A stretch of DNA of 64,000 nt, taken from Bacteroidia bacterium (GTDB lineage Bacteria; Bacteroidota; Bacteroidia; J057). The position numbers and the translations under genes are program-made. Location: assembly GCA_030430575.1 (NCBI GenBank), contig JAUIKF010000016.1:62001-126000 (forward strand), written 5' to 3'. Under the pieces are notes generated by a model that saw only the letters and a program-made list of their open reading frames with translations, was not told where the DNA came from and ran no database searches. Positions 34,412 to 42,751 of this stretch are shown in pieces (position 1 is the first letter of the stretch; every line of letters begins with the position of its first letter).

Positions 34412-35479
34412 ATGCAAAACAGCATCCCATGTACTTACATGCGCGCAGGGACCTCCAAAGGCCCCTTCCTTGACTTGCGGGACTTGCCGCAAGACAGCGA
34501 GGAACGCAATCAAGCCTTGCTGCGCATCATGGGTTCTCCTGACAACCGACAGATTGACGGCATAGGCGGAGCCACACCTACCACCAGCAAAGTAGTGATG
34601 GTCCAACCCTCTACACGACCAGGTATAGATGTCGATTACCTATTTGCCCAGGTCTTTATCGACAAGCCTATTGTCGACACCAAACCCACTTGTGGCAATA
34701 TGATGAGCGGCGTGGCACCCTTTGCTATCGAAAAAGGCTGGGTACAAGCTAGACATCCTGAAACGACTGTCAAGATTTACAATATCAACACCGACTCGAC
34801 CATTGAGATGGTGGTACAAACCCCGAATGGAGGAGTGAATTATACGGATGGTGACTTTGTCATAGATGGGGTACAAGGGACTGGCGCACCCATCTTGATG
34901 CGTTTGTCAGGCATCGCTGGCGGCGCTACTGGCGAGCTTTTCCCGACGGGAAATCGGCGTGATGTGATAGATGGCATAGAAGTTTCTATTGTGGATGCGG
35001 GGAACTTACTCATGCTACTGAAGGCAGAAGCTTTGGGGTTGAATGGGACTGAAGGGAAGGCGTATTTTGAGGGGAATAAGGCATTTATGGCAAAAATAGA
35101 AGCCCTTCGATTGAAGGCGGGCAGGATGGCAGGACTGGGCGATGTGTCTGAAAGTGTCCTGCCCAGGATAAGCATCCTTTCTCCTCCACGCAATGGGGGA
35201 ACGATTAAGTCTCAGTACTTTACCCCGCACACCTTTCACCCCACTCACGCCGTGAGCGGCGCTATTTGTATCGGAACTGCCACCAAGGCAGCAGAAACGG
35301 TGGCGTCAGAGATTGCCCATTTATCCGAATCCTCCACCAAGGACATTGTCGTCGAACATGTCGCCGGAAAAATTCCTGTGAAGATCGAAGTAGCAGGATC
35401 AGGGGCTGATTTTGAGGTCATCCATGCTAGTTCCTGGCGGACAGCGCGGAAGCTGATGGAGGGAAGAGTGTTCTTTTGA
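34412..35479 (+). CDS. PrpF-family isomerase (4-oxalomesaconate tautomerase-like)
   Basis: This is a 355-residue PrpF-fold protein related to diaminopimelate epimerase. Landmarks are the start IPCTYMRAGTSKGPFLDLRD, IDGIGGATPTTSKVVMV, then DTKPTCGNMMSGVAPFA, which carries the conserved Cys, and HPTHAVSGAICIGTATKA. Known members are PrpF (aconitate isomerase in the 2-methylcitrate cycle) and GalD (4-oxalomesaconate tautomerase in gallate degradation). The neighbourhood has neither prpC/acnD nor gallate genes, so the substrate is open. It is a single gene, followed by a cluster of stem-loops. Confidence 0.9.
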   Translation: MQNSIPCTYMRAGTSKGPFLDLRDLPQDSEERNQALLRIMGSPDNRQIDGIGGATPTTSKVVMVQPSTRPGIDVDYLFAQVFIDKPIVDTKPTCGNMMSGVAPFAIEKGWVQARHPETTVKIYNINTDSTIEMVVQTPNGGVNYTDGDFVIDGVQGTGAPILMRLSGIAGGATGELFPTGNRRDVIDGIEVSIVDAGNLLMLLKAEALGLNGTEGKAYFEGNKAFMAKIEALRLKAGRMAGLGDVSESVLPRISILSPPRNGGTIKSQYFTPHTFHPTHAVSGAICIGTATKAAETVASEIAHLSESSTKDIVVEHVAGKIPVKIEVAGSGADFEVIHASSWRTARKLMEGRVFF

Positions 35480-35482
35480 AGA

Positions 35483-35748
35483 AGGTTTAAGGGTTCAAGC
35501 GTTGGGGCTGCTCCGGTAACTCCTTTTTAAAGGAGTTTTGCCTTCTTGCGACGGGTTGAAACCCAGTCGCAATGGTAAAATGACGCGGAAAAAACTATTG
35601 CGACGCGGCGTTCGACTGAGCTCACGCCGAAGTCTTTAGTCCGTCGCAAAAAGCCTAAAAGTCAAAATTGACTTTCCAGTGTGGACCCCCACGCTGTCGA
35701 GGATTTCCGGATTGTGGAGCGGCTCTTTGCGTAATCCTCGACCAAGAG
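35483..35748. repeat. Spacer with three stacked stem-loops
   Basis: After a GGTTTAAGGGTTCAAGCG word, there are three structures. First, ACTCCTTTTTAAAGGAGT (35519-35536). Second, TTGCGACGGGTT (35555) with AACCCAGTCGCAA, followed by a longer ATTGCGACGCGGCG...TCCGTCGCAA. Third, a perfect 10-bp stem GTCGAGGATT (35696-35705) and AATCCTCGAC (35733-35742). The last abuts the sulfatase stop codon at 35749. Together they could terminate both convergent genes. Confidence 0.7.
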
Positions 35749-37134
35749 TCACCGCCCCTTGCTCCGCTTCCAATCTTCAATCTGACTCGTCAATTCTTCG
35801 ACCAGCTCTGCATTCTGCTCCGCCACATTTTCCTCATTGCGTGGATCCTTTTCCATGTCAAATAGCGCCTTAGTTCCTAGCGTCAGGTTCCATTTAAAAA
35901 ACCATTGCTCATTCCTCAGCCAATACCCCTCGACCGTTTTGCCCATCATATCCCCTTCCCAGCGCATTTGATCAATATTTCCTATGATTTCTCCCCGTAG
36001 ATGGGAAGCTTTCCCTTCAATCACAGGCCTATACGACTGACCAAAATAGGTGCCAGGGACAGGAAGGCCCAGGTAATCCAAAATGGTCGCAGGAATGTCT
36101 GCACTATGCATCAAGTCTTGCTTGACTACACCTGCTTCAATATGCCCTTTCCACGAAAAAATAATCGGTGTACGAAAGGACTGGTCGTACATGGAAAGCT
36201 TGCCTTTGTCACCTCCATTGTGCCAACGAAGGGAGTCATGCCGAAACTCCTGATCGGGATTTTGTTCCCAGCCATTGTCATTCACATAGATAAATAAGGT
36301 ATTGTCAAATTCTTCCTTTTCCTTCAAATACCGCGTCAGTTCCCCTACGCCCTCATCAAACCAGGTACAGTTGGCGTAATAGCGCTTGGCCGATTCTGTC
36401 ATGTCCTCATTGCGGTAGCGATTGTAATAAGCTTCAGGTGCGTCAAAAGGATAATGTGGCAGTTCTGGTGCATACCAGATGAAAAAAGGCGCTTCGCTGT
36501 TTTTATCGATGAAGTCATAGACTGGTTCCATCGTGGCGCGCGCCAGCTCCAAGCCCGATCCGCCCATAAATTGTTTGAACCATTTGCTCCCATTTTCCCT
36601 GTCCTTCACTGTCCATCCTGTCGTCATGCCTTCCGAAAAACCGCCGTTTTCATACGAGTATTCCCACCATTTCCCGCCCTGAAAGCTCACATAGCCGCTT
36701 TCGGCTAGGAGTTTAGGCAAAGTCTTAAAATGTTGCATGGCATGAAACCGAAACTCCGTAGCAAATGCTTGCCATTCCTCTGGCGTCAACTCCGCATGCG
36801 CTTCCTTTTCTTGATCGATCAGCGCATTGACTTCTCTGTCATATTCGATGGGCAGGGTCCCAGTCATCAGAGATTGAAGAGACGGCCGACAGTGATTGGC
36901 AGGGACATAGCCTTGGGTGAAAAGGGTACCGCTGGCCGCGAGACTGTCCATATGGGGGGTATGGACATAGTCTGCCCCCATAAATCCAAAGTAGGGATAG
37001 CCTTGGTCGTCGCCGATGAGGAGGACGATGTTGGGGAGGGTGGGGGATTCAGAGGGATTCTCTGGGGACTCTTCGGTGGGCGTACAAGCTATAAGGAAAA
37101 TTAAAAGGGAGAAGATGGAGCAAAAGGATTTCAT
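35749..37134 (-). CDS. Sulfatase (arylsulfatase A-like) lipoprotein
   Basis: The protein has 461 residues from ATG 37134; a longer frame to 37221 is not needed. The lipoprotein signal is SIFSLLIFLIACTPTEE. The alkaline-phosphatase superfamily fold starts with NIVLLIGDDQGYPYFGFMGA (metal-binding Asp pair). The formylglycine site is Cys82 in NHCRPSLQSLMTG; the classical motif is C-x-P-S-R, so Leu replaces Arg at the fifth position, as in some sulfatase subfamilies. The C-terminal part has FIYVNDNGWEQNP and HSADIPATILDYLGLP. It desulfates glycans or other sulfate esters outside the cytoplasm. No SusCD or glycosidase genes are nearby. Confidence 0.9.
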   Translation of the reverse strand: MKSFCSIFSLLIFLIACTPTEESPENPSESPTLPNIVLLIGDDQGYPYFGFMGADYVHTPHMDSLAASGTLFTQGYVPANHCRPSLQSLMTGTLPIEYDREVNALIDQEKEAHAELTPEEWQAFATEFRFHAMQHFKTLPKLLAESGYVSFQGGKWWEYSYENGGFSEGMTTGWTVKDRENGSKWFKQFMGGSGLELARATMEPVYDFIDKNSEAPFFIWYAPELPHYPFDAPEAYYNRYRNEDMTESAKRYYANCTWFDEGVGELTRYLKEKEEFDNTLFIYVNDNGWEQNPDQEFRHDSLRWHNGGDKGKLSMYDQSFRTPIIFSWKGHIEAGVVKQDLMHSADIPATILDYLGLPVPGTYFGQSYRPVIEGKASHLRGEIIGNIDQMRWEGDMMGKTVEGYWLRNEQWFFKWNLTLGTKALFDMEKDPRNEENVAEQNAELVEELTSQIEDWKRSKGR

Positions 37135-37198
37135 AGAATAAAAGTAATTTGTGCGAAAGGGAGAATCATCTTTTCGAAAAAATAGCCTCAAAAAACCG

Positions 37199-37206
37199 TA
37201 TCTTTG
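37199..37206 (+). promoter_or_regulatory. Possible Bacteroidota -7 box upstream of the ybaB-like gene
   Basis: TATCTTTG matches the Bacteroidota -7 consensus TAnnTTTG and lies 29 nt before the start codon. A weak -33-like TTTTCG is at 37171-37176. Transcription start is unproven. Confidence 0.45.
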
Positions 37207-37235
37207 ACCCTTATTAACCAAAATAGACTGCTAAT

Positions 37236-37574
37236 ATGTTCAATTTAGGCGATATGATGGGCAAGTTCAAGGAGATGCAAGACCGCATGAAAGTGGCCAA
37301 GGAAGCGCTTGACGACATCATTGTAGAATCAGAGGCGGGAGGCGGTATGGTGCGTGTCCGCGCCAATGCCAACCGCAAAGTGCTGAAGATCACCATCGAT
37401 CCAGATATTATCGACAAGGACGATCCAGAGATCATGGCTGATCTGATCGCCGCTGCGATCAATAAGGCCCTCGACCAGGCCGAGGTACGCGGCCGCGACG
37501 AGCTGCAAAAAGCCACCCAAGGCATGATGCCCAATATCCCCGGGCTGGATCTCAGTAAGTTTGGACTCTCTTAA
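37236..37574 (+). CDS. YbaB/EbfC-family nucleoid-associated protein
   Basis: The protein has 112 residues: a helical N-terminus (DMMGKFKEMQDRMKVAKEAL), then the beta-rich dimerisation core (GGGMVRVRANANRKVLKITI) and a C-terminal helix ending MPNIPGLDLSKFG. The family binds DNA as a dimer and often sits near dnaX/recR. Here it is separate from those genes and precedes a glycosyltransferase. The hairpin spacer G fills the gap to the next gene exactly. Confidence 0.93.
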   Translation: MFNLGDMMGKFKEMQDRMKVAKEALDDIIVESEAGGGMVRVRANANRKVLKITIDPDIIDKDDPEIMADLIAAAINKALDQAEVRGRDELQKATQGMMPNIPGLDLSKFGLS

Positions 37575-37576
37575 GA

Positions 37577-37662
37577 ATGTTTTGTGTTTTGGGTTTTGTG
37601 TTTCGAGTTGAAGCTAGACCCAAAACTCAAAACTCAAAACTCAAAACTCAAAACTCAAAACC
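37577..37662. repeat. Hairpin spacer with AACTCAAAACTC tandem arm (copy G)
   Basis: The left arm TGTTTTGTGTTTTGGGTTTT then GTGTTTCGAGTTG (37579-37611) faces six tandem copies of CAAAACT (heptamer or so, 37619-37662). It spans exactly from the ybaB stop to the glycosyltransferase start. Confidence 0.85.
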
Positions 37663-37664
37663 GT

Positions 37665-38687
37665 TTGAACGCTCCCCCTGTTTCTGTCCTGATCCTCAAC
37701 TGGAATGGACGCGCTTTATTGGGACAATTTGTCCCAAAAGTGCTTGCCTCCACCTACCCCAACATGAAAGTGCTGGTGGCGGACAATGGCTCTACAGATG
37801 ATAGCCGCGAATTCTTGGCGGCCCATTTCCCGGAAGTAGAAGTATTGGCCTTGGAAGAAAATCACGGTTTTGCGCAAGGGAACAATCTTGCCCTTCCTCA
37901 TATCGATTCACCGTATGTCGTTTTGCTGAATAGCGATGTGGAAGTGACGCCTGGCTGGCTGGAACCCATGGTGGAGACCATGTTGTCGGATGAAAACATC
38001 GCTGTTGTCCAGCCCAAGGTGATGGCTTATCACCAAAAGGATCATTTTGAAGATGCAGGCTCGGCAGGCGGCTATATCGATGCCTTGGGGTACCCCTTTT
38101 GCCGTGGGCGGCTGTTTTTTACCCTGGAAAAAGATGAAGGACAATACGACCAAGCCCATGAAATCTTCTGGGCGAGTGGGGCCTGCTGCCTAATAAGGAA
38201 GTCAGTTGTAGACAAAATAGGACTGTTTGAACCTTCCTTTTTTGCCCATATGGAAGAGATAGACTTCTGCTGGCGTGCCCAAAACTTTGGATATAGACTC
38301 ATGTATGAGCCACGCAGTACCATTTACCATATAGGTGGCGGTACGCTGAAAAAGGGAAGCCCACGAAAAACCTTTCTCAATGCCCGCAATAGCTTGGCAA
38401 TGATGTATAAAAACCTGCCGAAGGGGCAGGTATTCCCAAAGATATTTACTCGCTTGTGTCTGGACGGGGTTTGGGCTGCGCGTGCGCTAGCTCAGCTGGA
38501 CTTTGGCACCATAGGCGCTATCTTCAAGGCGCACATGCACTTTTATGGCAAATTGGGGTTTTGGCGAAAAAGGAGGAAGGAGATTTATCAGGGGAAAAAA
38601 ATCAGCCCTCCTAAGCATGGCTATTACCCCAAAAGCATCGTCTGGCAGTATTTTATCAAGGGGAAAAGGAAGTATTCAGAGCTGTAG
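37665..38687 (+). CDS. Family 2 glycosyltransferase
   Basis: The protein has 340 residues, with TTG at 37665 taken as start (LNAPPVSVLILNWNG); the ATG at 37584 would add about 27 residues encoded by the repeat (KLKTQNSKLKTQN). The GT-A fold has VSVLILNWNG, VADNGSTDDSREFL, HGFAQGNNLAL and the metal-binding region VLLNSDVEVTPGWLE. The rhamnosyltransferase-like middle is FWASGACCLIRKSV, and FFAHMEEIDFCWRAQNFGYR is the usual catalytic block. It transfers a sugar to a surface polysaccharide or lipid-linked acceptor at the inner membrane. Its stop codon overlaps the first base of hairpin element C2. Confidence 0.9.
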   Translation: MNAPPVSVLILNWNGRALLGQFVPKVLASTYPNMKVLVADNGSTDDSREFLAAHFPEVEVLALEENHGFAQGNNLALPHIDSPYVVLLNSDVEVTPGWLEPMVETMLSDENIAVVQPKVMAYHQKDHFEDAGSAGGYIDALGYPFCRGRLFFTLEKDEGQYDQAHEIFWASGACCLIRKSVVDKIGLFEPSFFAHMEEIDFCWRAQNFGYRLMYEPRSTIYHIGGGTLKKGSPRKTFLNARNSLAMMYKNLPKGQVFPKIFTRLCLDGVWAARALAQLDFGTIGAIFKAHMHFYGKLGFWRKRRKEIYQGKKISPPKHGYYPKSIVWQYFIKGKRKYSEL

Positions 38688-38930
38688 AGACCGCTCCCTG
38701 CGGTCGCTGCGAGACCGTTCGCGTCTTCGACACTCACTGTGAGACCGCTCACGCCGAAGACGGCCTTCGCTGCGGGATCGCTCGAAGACTCGCTGCGAGA
38801 CTAAAGGCAAATATCTTCTCTTGTCCCGCAGCGAGGTGAGTCTTCGAGCCGAGCGGTCTCGCAGTGAGTCGTGAAGCGGCGAACGATCTCGCTTCTCGCA
38901 GCGAGGGCCGTCTTCGGCCCGAGCGGTCTC
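38687..38930. repeat. Modular hairpin element, GAGACCGCTCG family (copy C2)
   Basis: It starts with the G of the glycosyltransferase stop (TAG/AGACCGCTCC) and ends GAGCGGTCTC at 38921-38930. The centre is GAGACTAAAGGCAAATATCT then TCTCTTGTCCCGC. The arms contain palindromes such as GGGCCGTCTTCGGCCC. Confidence 0.9.
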
Positions 38931-38935
38931 CCCAT

Positions 38936-38962
38936 AAAAAAAACCCGACATGGCTGTCGGGT
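38936..38962 (-). terminator. Intrinsic terminator for the TonB/PKD operon
   Basis: Read on the minus strand, the stem CCCGACA-GCCA-TGTCGGG is followed by eight T residues (the A-tract at 38936-38943). It lies 77 nt beyond the stop at 39039 and separates that operon from element C2. Confidence 0.8.
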
Positions 38963-39038
38963 CTTGTAAGTCGGATGAGGGACGAAAAAAAATTGGATGT
39001 GTAGTCTTTTTCTTCGACCTGTCCTGTAGAAATATCAA

Positions 39039-40319
39039 TTAATCTAACAAATCAAAACTAACTCTAAGTTGCTGGTATACAGGGACTTTTTTTCCGTTTT
39101 GCTCGCCAGAAGACCACTTGGGCATGATGCTAAGAATACGGAGAACTTCCTGGTCATATGCACCACCTAAGCCTTTGACAATCGTAGGCTGACTGATATT
39201 ACCATTTGCATCTACGACAAATCGTACATCGACTTTACCTTCGCGCTGATTGGTGACATTGGGGTAGCGGATATTCTTTCTGATGAAGCGATACATGGCT
39301 TGGCGACCGCCTGGGAAGCTAGGCATTTTGCTAGCGTAGAAAAACGGCTTATTGTTCGCTGCAGCGTCATTGGGATTGATAGGCTTAGCTACTTCTTCCG
39401 CTGGCTTATCAGTTGTTTCAGTCGTTGTGTCTTCAGGTCCAGCATCTTCTTCAGAAGGCCCATCGAGGGTACCTGGATTTTCCAATGATATAGGCTGGTT
39501 TGTGGAAGTTTCTGTACCATCTCCTTCCTGTGAAGTCTCCTCTGCAATTGGCGCTTCTATGGTGATGGGATAAGTTGCATAAATCTTCCTTGGCGTATTG
39601 TTGCCAAAAGCGCGAAGAATCAGGGTATAGACTCCAGGCTCAGCAAATGAATAGGTTTCATTTCGCTTAATCTCCTTGCGGGTGCCATCACCAAAGTCCA
39701 TTTCAAAGGTAGTTCCTGGTTCCCAGTTTACTACCTGAAGGGATAATTCTCCCCCTACAACACGCTCCCCACGAATCCGGAATCCAAATTCTTTGGTCGC
39801 TTCATTATCAGAATTATCCTCCTGCTGGGTGGCGATGGGTTCATTCCCTAAGGCTGCCTGGAGGGCATCATCGACAGGAGAGGTATTATCAGCGTCCTCA
39901 TTGTTGAGGGCTTCGTCTCCTCCTTGCCCTTCTTCAAATTGCATATCAGAAGTAGCAACCACACTGAAATCCCAATCGCTTCTGCGAGAGATAAGGGTAG
40001 CGTATTCGTCGTAGGAGGCAATGGTGTCACGACGGTCTTCGCCTGGATAGTTGACGACTATGCGGTCATTGCCATCACCGCCTGTAAAGAAGGCCCTTAT
40101 TTTTTCATCAGTCAGTTCCGTAGCAAAATAGCTTTGATAGTTGAGGCCAGCCGATGCCTTATCAGCGCCTGAAGCAAGGATCTTTGGGACAAAAAAGGCA
40201 CTACTTACAGCGACAGCACCTACTGCCCCAAGAATAAAGAGCTTTCTTCGTTTGGATGATCGCTCCTTGGATTCTAGTGCCTTTAAATAGTCACTACTGG
40301 GGGTTACGCTCTTTTTCAT
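39039..40319 (-). CDS. Membrane-anchored PKD and TonB C-terminal domain protein
   Basis: The protein has 426 residues. A cytoplasmic N-terminus rich in charge (LKALESKERSSKRRK) is followed by one transmembrane helix (LFILGAVGAVAVSSAFF) and a periplasmic part. A PKD-like domain (TTFEMDFGDGTRKEIKRNET) covers about residues 195-260. An acidic, Thr-rich linker leads to a TonB C-terminal domain: SFPGGRQAMYRFIRKNIRYP, then EGKVDVRFVVDANGNIS and VLRILSIMPKW. The TonB fold suggests contact with an outer-membrane or periplasmic partner. The PKD-TonB combination without ExbBD nearby is uncommon. It lies 8 nt downstream of the 633-residue kinase-like protein, so they are almost certainly co-transcribed. 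Confidence 0.85.
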   Translation of the reverse strand: MKKSVTPSSDYLKALESKERSSKRRKLFILGAVGAVAVSSAFFVPKILASGADKASAGLNYQSYFATELTDEKIRAFFTGGDGNDRIVVNYPGEDRRDTIASYDEYATLISRRSDWDFSVVATSDMQFEEGQGGDEALNNEDADNTSPVDDALQAALGNEPIATQQEDNSDNEATKEFGFRIRGERVVGGELSLQVVNWEPGTTFEMDFGDGTRKEIKRNETYSFAEPGVYTLILRAFGNNTPRKIYATYPITIEAPIAEETSQEGDGTETSTNQPISLENPGTLDGPSEEDAGPEDTTTETTDKPAEEVAKPINPNDAAANNKPFFYASKMPSFPGGRQAMYRFIRKNIRYPNVTNQREGKVDVRFVVDANGNISQPTIVKGLGGAYDQEVLRILSIMPKWSSGEQNGKKVPVYQQLRVSFDLLD

Positions 40320-40327
40320 GTTGTGGA

Positions 40328-42229
40328 TTAGAGATTTAGGTTTTTACGAAATTCGGCATATACTTTTGGCTTCATCAGCGTGCTAAACACGGTGTGGATA
40401 CGTTCCTCCATCTTGCTCACAGAACAATCTTCAGATGTGAACCCTACAAACTTGATTTCAGTTGTACGCTTCAACAATCCTTCTTGGAGGACGAGGATAT
40501 TAAATTCATTGAGGTTGGCATGAGGTACAGGCAAAGACCGGACTTCGTCAAAGATGCTCATCACAAACTTGATGTCTTTGCTTGAGAGCTTTTCAAAAGA
40601 AGCTTTCTTGTCTAAGCCTACCTTTTTTACATATTCTTTCAAGGTGAATCTTGGGATAAAGTCGCGGTAATAATATTTCCCTTCGGCTACATCCTTGATC
40701 TCGCTCAGTTCTTGGTAATAGACAAGTTCCTTATTATAGAGCTTTTCAAAATTGGCCATCTTCTGGCGATTGCCGATAGACGCACGGTCAATCATGCGTA
40801 CAACCTTATTGCCAGGCTTGCCCCTGAGGGTAGCTTTTTTGGTAGCAAATTCGGGATCTATCAAGACGCCTTTGATGTCAAATAGCTCCTGTAGGCTAGG
40901 TATTTTATTACCGTTCGGATTAGATACAGCTACTTGCGTACTCCGTGAACTACTGGCGAAAGAGGTACTTGCTGGTGTGACAGCAACCTGGAGAGAAGCG
41001 CTACTTAAGGCTTCTTGTATGTTCCATACGATGACCTCTCTTGGCATATTGAGCTTCGCACCAATAGCCGCAAATCGCTCTTCATAGTCGTTCTTTTTGG
41101 AGGCGTCCACGCAGGTATGGCGGATGTCGGTGAGCAGTTTTTCACGCTCTTCTTTGAGACGGCGCTCACGTTCTACGGCCTTCCGACGAGCTTCTTCTTC
41201 AGCTCTACGGCGGGCTTCTTCGGCTCTGAGCTTCGCGATTTCCTTGGCAGTCAAGCCTACGCCTTTAGTGATAGCCAAAAGTTCGCCCTGGCTTTTATCC
41301 TTCAGAGGGTTCAGCACTTTGGCGCCTAAGCGTAAGTCCTTAGTAAGGTAATCTTTCAGCACGCGATTGTCCAGGTATTCGCCCAATAACACCACCTTGT
41401 TGATCCCAAGGGAGTCTACTTGCTCCTTGCTCAGGCGATCTTTAAGGCTGGGTAAATTGGTAACTGACACTTCTTCGTGACGACGAGCAGATAGATTCAG
41501 TTCAGCCTTGATGCTGACTCTTCCTGTGGATCGATTGAGAGAGTAGGTGCTGTCAGACGCAGGCTTGGAGAGATTGCTTGAAAGCTGACTCATCAAGCTA
41601 GCCTTGCTCTTCGCATCTACTTTGAGGCCTGCATTGGTGAATTGGGATACCACTTCATCTAGCAAGCCTTGCATGGCTGCGCTCTGGCCAATTTCCTTGT
41701 AAGAAATATAGCGAAAAGCATCCGTTCCTTGAGCTTTCCCATTGAGCTTGCCATTGGGAATATTGCAATAGCATAAGTTCAAGCAATCGTCCATCGCTTC
41801 GAGGACGACACAACTTTCTTTGGCTAACTTGGGGTTGCCATTCATTCCGCGCAAATACGACAGTGGCAGATGTTCTGCATAAAGCAGGTCGAAGTTTGCC
41901 GCATTTTTGCTTTTACTGAAAAAATCGTGAATCTCATTGCTGTCATACAAGGAGCCATCCTTGCGCAAGTTGCCTACAGCAAAGGCAACAGAGGTCGGGA
42001 TCTTTCCTTTGGGGACATTGAGATTCGCTTTTTTTGCATACTGTTCGTAGGCCTTGCCAATTTTGTCCAGATTGGTATCCAACACTTGAAGCATTGTCTT
42101 ACCACCATAATCTATGTATTCTCTGGAACTTAGGGGCAATAGCTCCGTGGTATCTGTGTAGACACCGGCGAACAATTTACTTCTGGTGAGAATAATACAA
42201 AGCATAGGTCCAAAAAATTTAGTATACAA
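40328..42229 (-). CDS. Unknown protein with charged coiled coil and degenerate kinase-like C-terminus
   Basis: This is a 633-residue protein without signal peptide. The N-terminal about 200 residues include IPTSVAFAVGNLRKDGSLYD and KESCVVLEAMDDCLNLCYC; I do not recognise the fold, though an actin/Hsp70-like ATPase relative is conceivable. A charged coiled coil (KLRAEEARRRAEEEARRKAV) spans about residues 335-375. The C-terminus reads LPVPHANLNEFNILVL and then IKFVGFTSEDC. This resembles the HxDxxxxNIL catalytic loop and the (I/L)DFG segment of protein kinases, but with Asp replaced by Asn and DFG replaced by GFT. If so, it is a pseudokinase. It forms an operon with the PKD/TonB protein. ATG at 42205 (MLCIILTRSK) is an alternative start. 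Confidence 0.75.
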   Translation of the reverse strand: MYTKFFGPMLCIILTRSKLFAGVYTDTTELLPLSSREYIDYGGKTMLQVLDTNLDKIGKAYEQYAKKANLNVPKGKIPTSVAFAVGNLRKDGSLYDSNEIHDFFSKSKNAANFDLLYAEHLPLSYLRGMNGNPKLAKESCVVLEAMDDCLNLCYCNIPNGKLNGKAQGTDAFRYISYKEIGQSAAMQGLLDEVVSQFTNAGLKVDAKSKASLMSQLSSNLSKPASDSTYSLNRSTGRVSIKAELNLSARRHEEVSVTNLPSLKDRLSKEQVDSLGINKVVLLGEYLDNRVLKDYLTKDLRLGAKVLNPLKDKSQGELLAITKGVGLTAKEIAKLRAEEARRRAEEEARRKAVERERRLKEEREKLLTDIRHTCVDASKKNDYEERFAAIGAKLNMPREVIVWNIQEALSSASLQVAVTPASTSFASSSRSTQVAVSNPNGNKIPSLQELFDIKGVLIDPEFATKKATLRGKPGNKVVRMIDRASIGNRQKMANFEKLYNKELVYYQELSEIKDVAEGKYYYRDFIPRFTLKEYVKKVGLDKKASFEKLSSKDIKFVMSIFDEVRSLPVPHANLNEFNILVLQEGLLKRTTEIKFVGFTSEDCSVSKMEERIHTVFSTLMKPKVYAEFRKNLNL

Positions 42230-42751
42230 TAATGAATATTACACAGTTGTCTTTTTTATGCAGATGTATATTTTTGTATACATTTGTAAAGGGTCAATTT
42301 TAGTCAAAAAATCACCAGCCCAAAGATGGAATCATCTTTAGTTTTAAGTCATAAAGACTTCATTACCCAAGGTTAATTGGGTTATTTTATCCAGCGACAG
42401 AAAGGATTAATTTCTGATATGTGGAAAATAATTTTAGAGTAAAGTAATTTTACTGGAATTACAAAAGGAGTGAATAAAATACCTTCTATCACCCATGTCC
42501 AAAAACTATTCCAAAAAATTTTTTTTCACCCTTCGCATGGTTTGGGGGGTAAAATCATTGTAAGATTTATGGGAAAAATGTTAATTTTTTCCAGTTATAA
42601 AAATCACCTTTTGAATAAACTTTCGTTGATATGTGTACCCAAAATACCATATTTATTAGATTTGTTTCGGGTATTTGTATTATATCGCACGGTTTTTGCC
42701 CCGAAATATGATGTTGGATTTTTATCTTTTACTGTATAAAAATAATATCAA
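42230..42751. other. AT-rich divergent intergenic region
   Basis: These 522 nt separate the kinase-like operon (-) from the heptose-kinase gene (+). They are markedly AT-rich and hold T-tracts, TATACA words and TGTATACATTTGTA near 42270. I see no long inverted arms of the kind filling other spacers. The 89-codon frame at 42470-42739 is AT-rich, lacks similarity I can recognise and is not called. Confidence 0.5.

Noticed and set aside
42470-42739. 89-codon ORF upstream of the heptose kinase
   Set aside because: It is AT-rich, lies in a promoter-containing divergent spacer, and shows no recognisable domain, signal peptide or conserved pattern.
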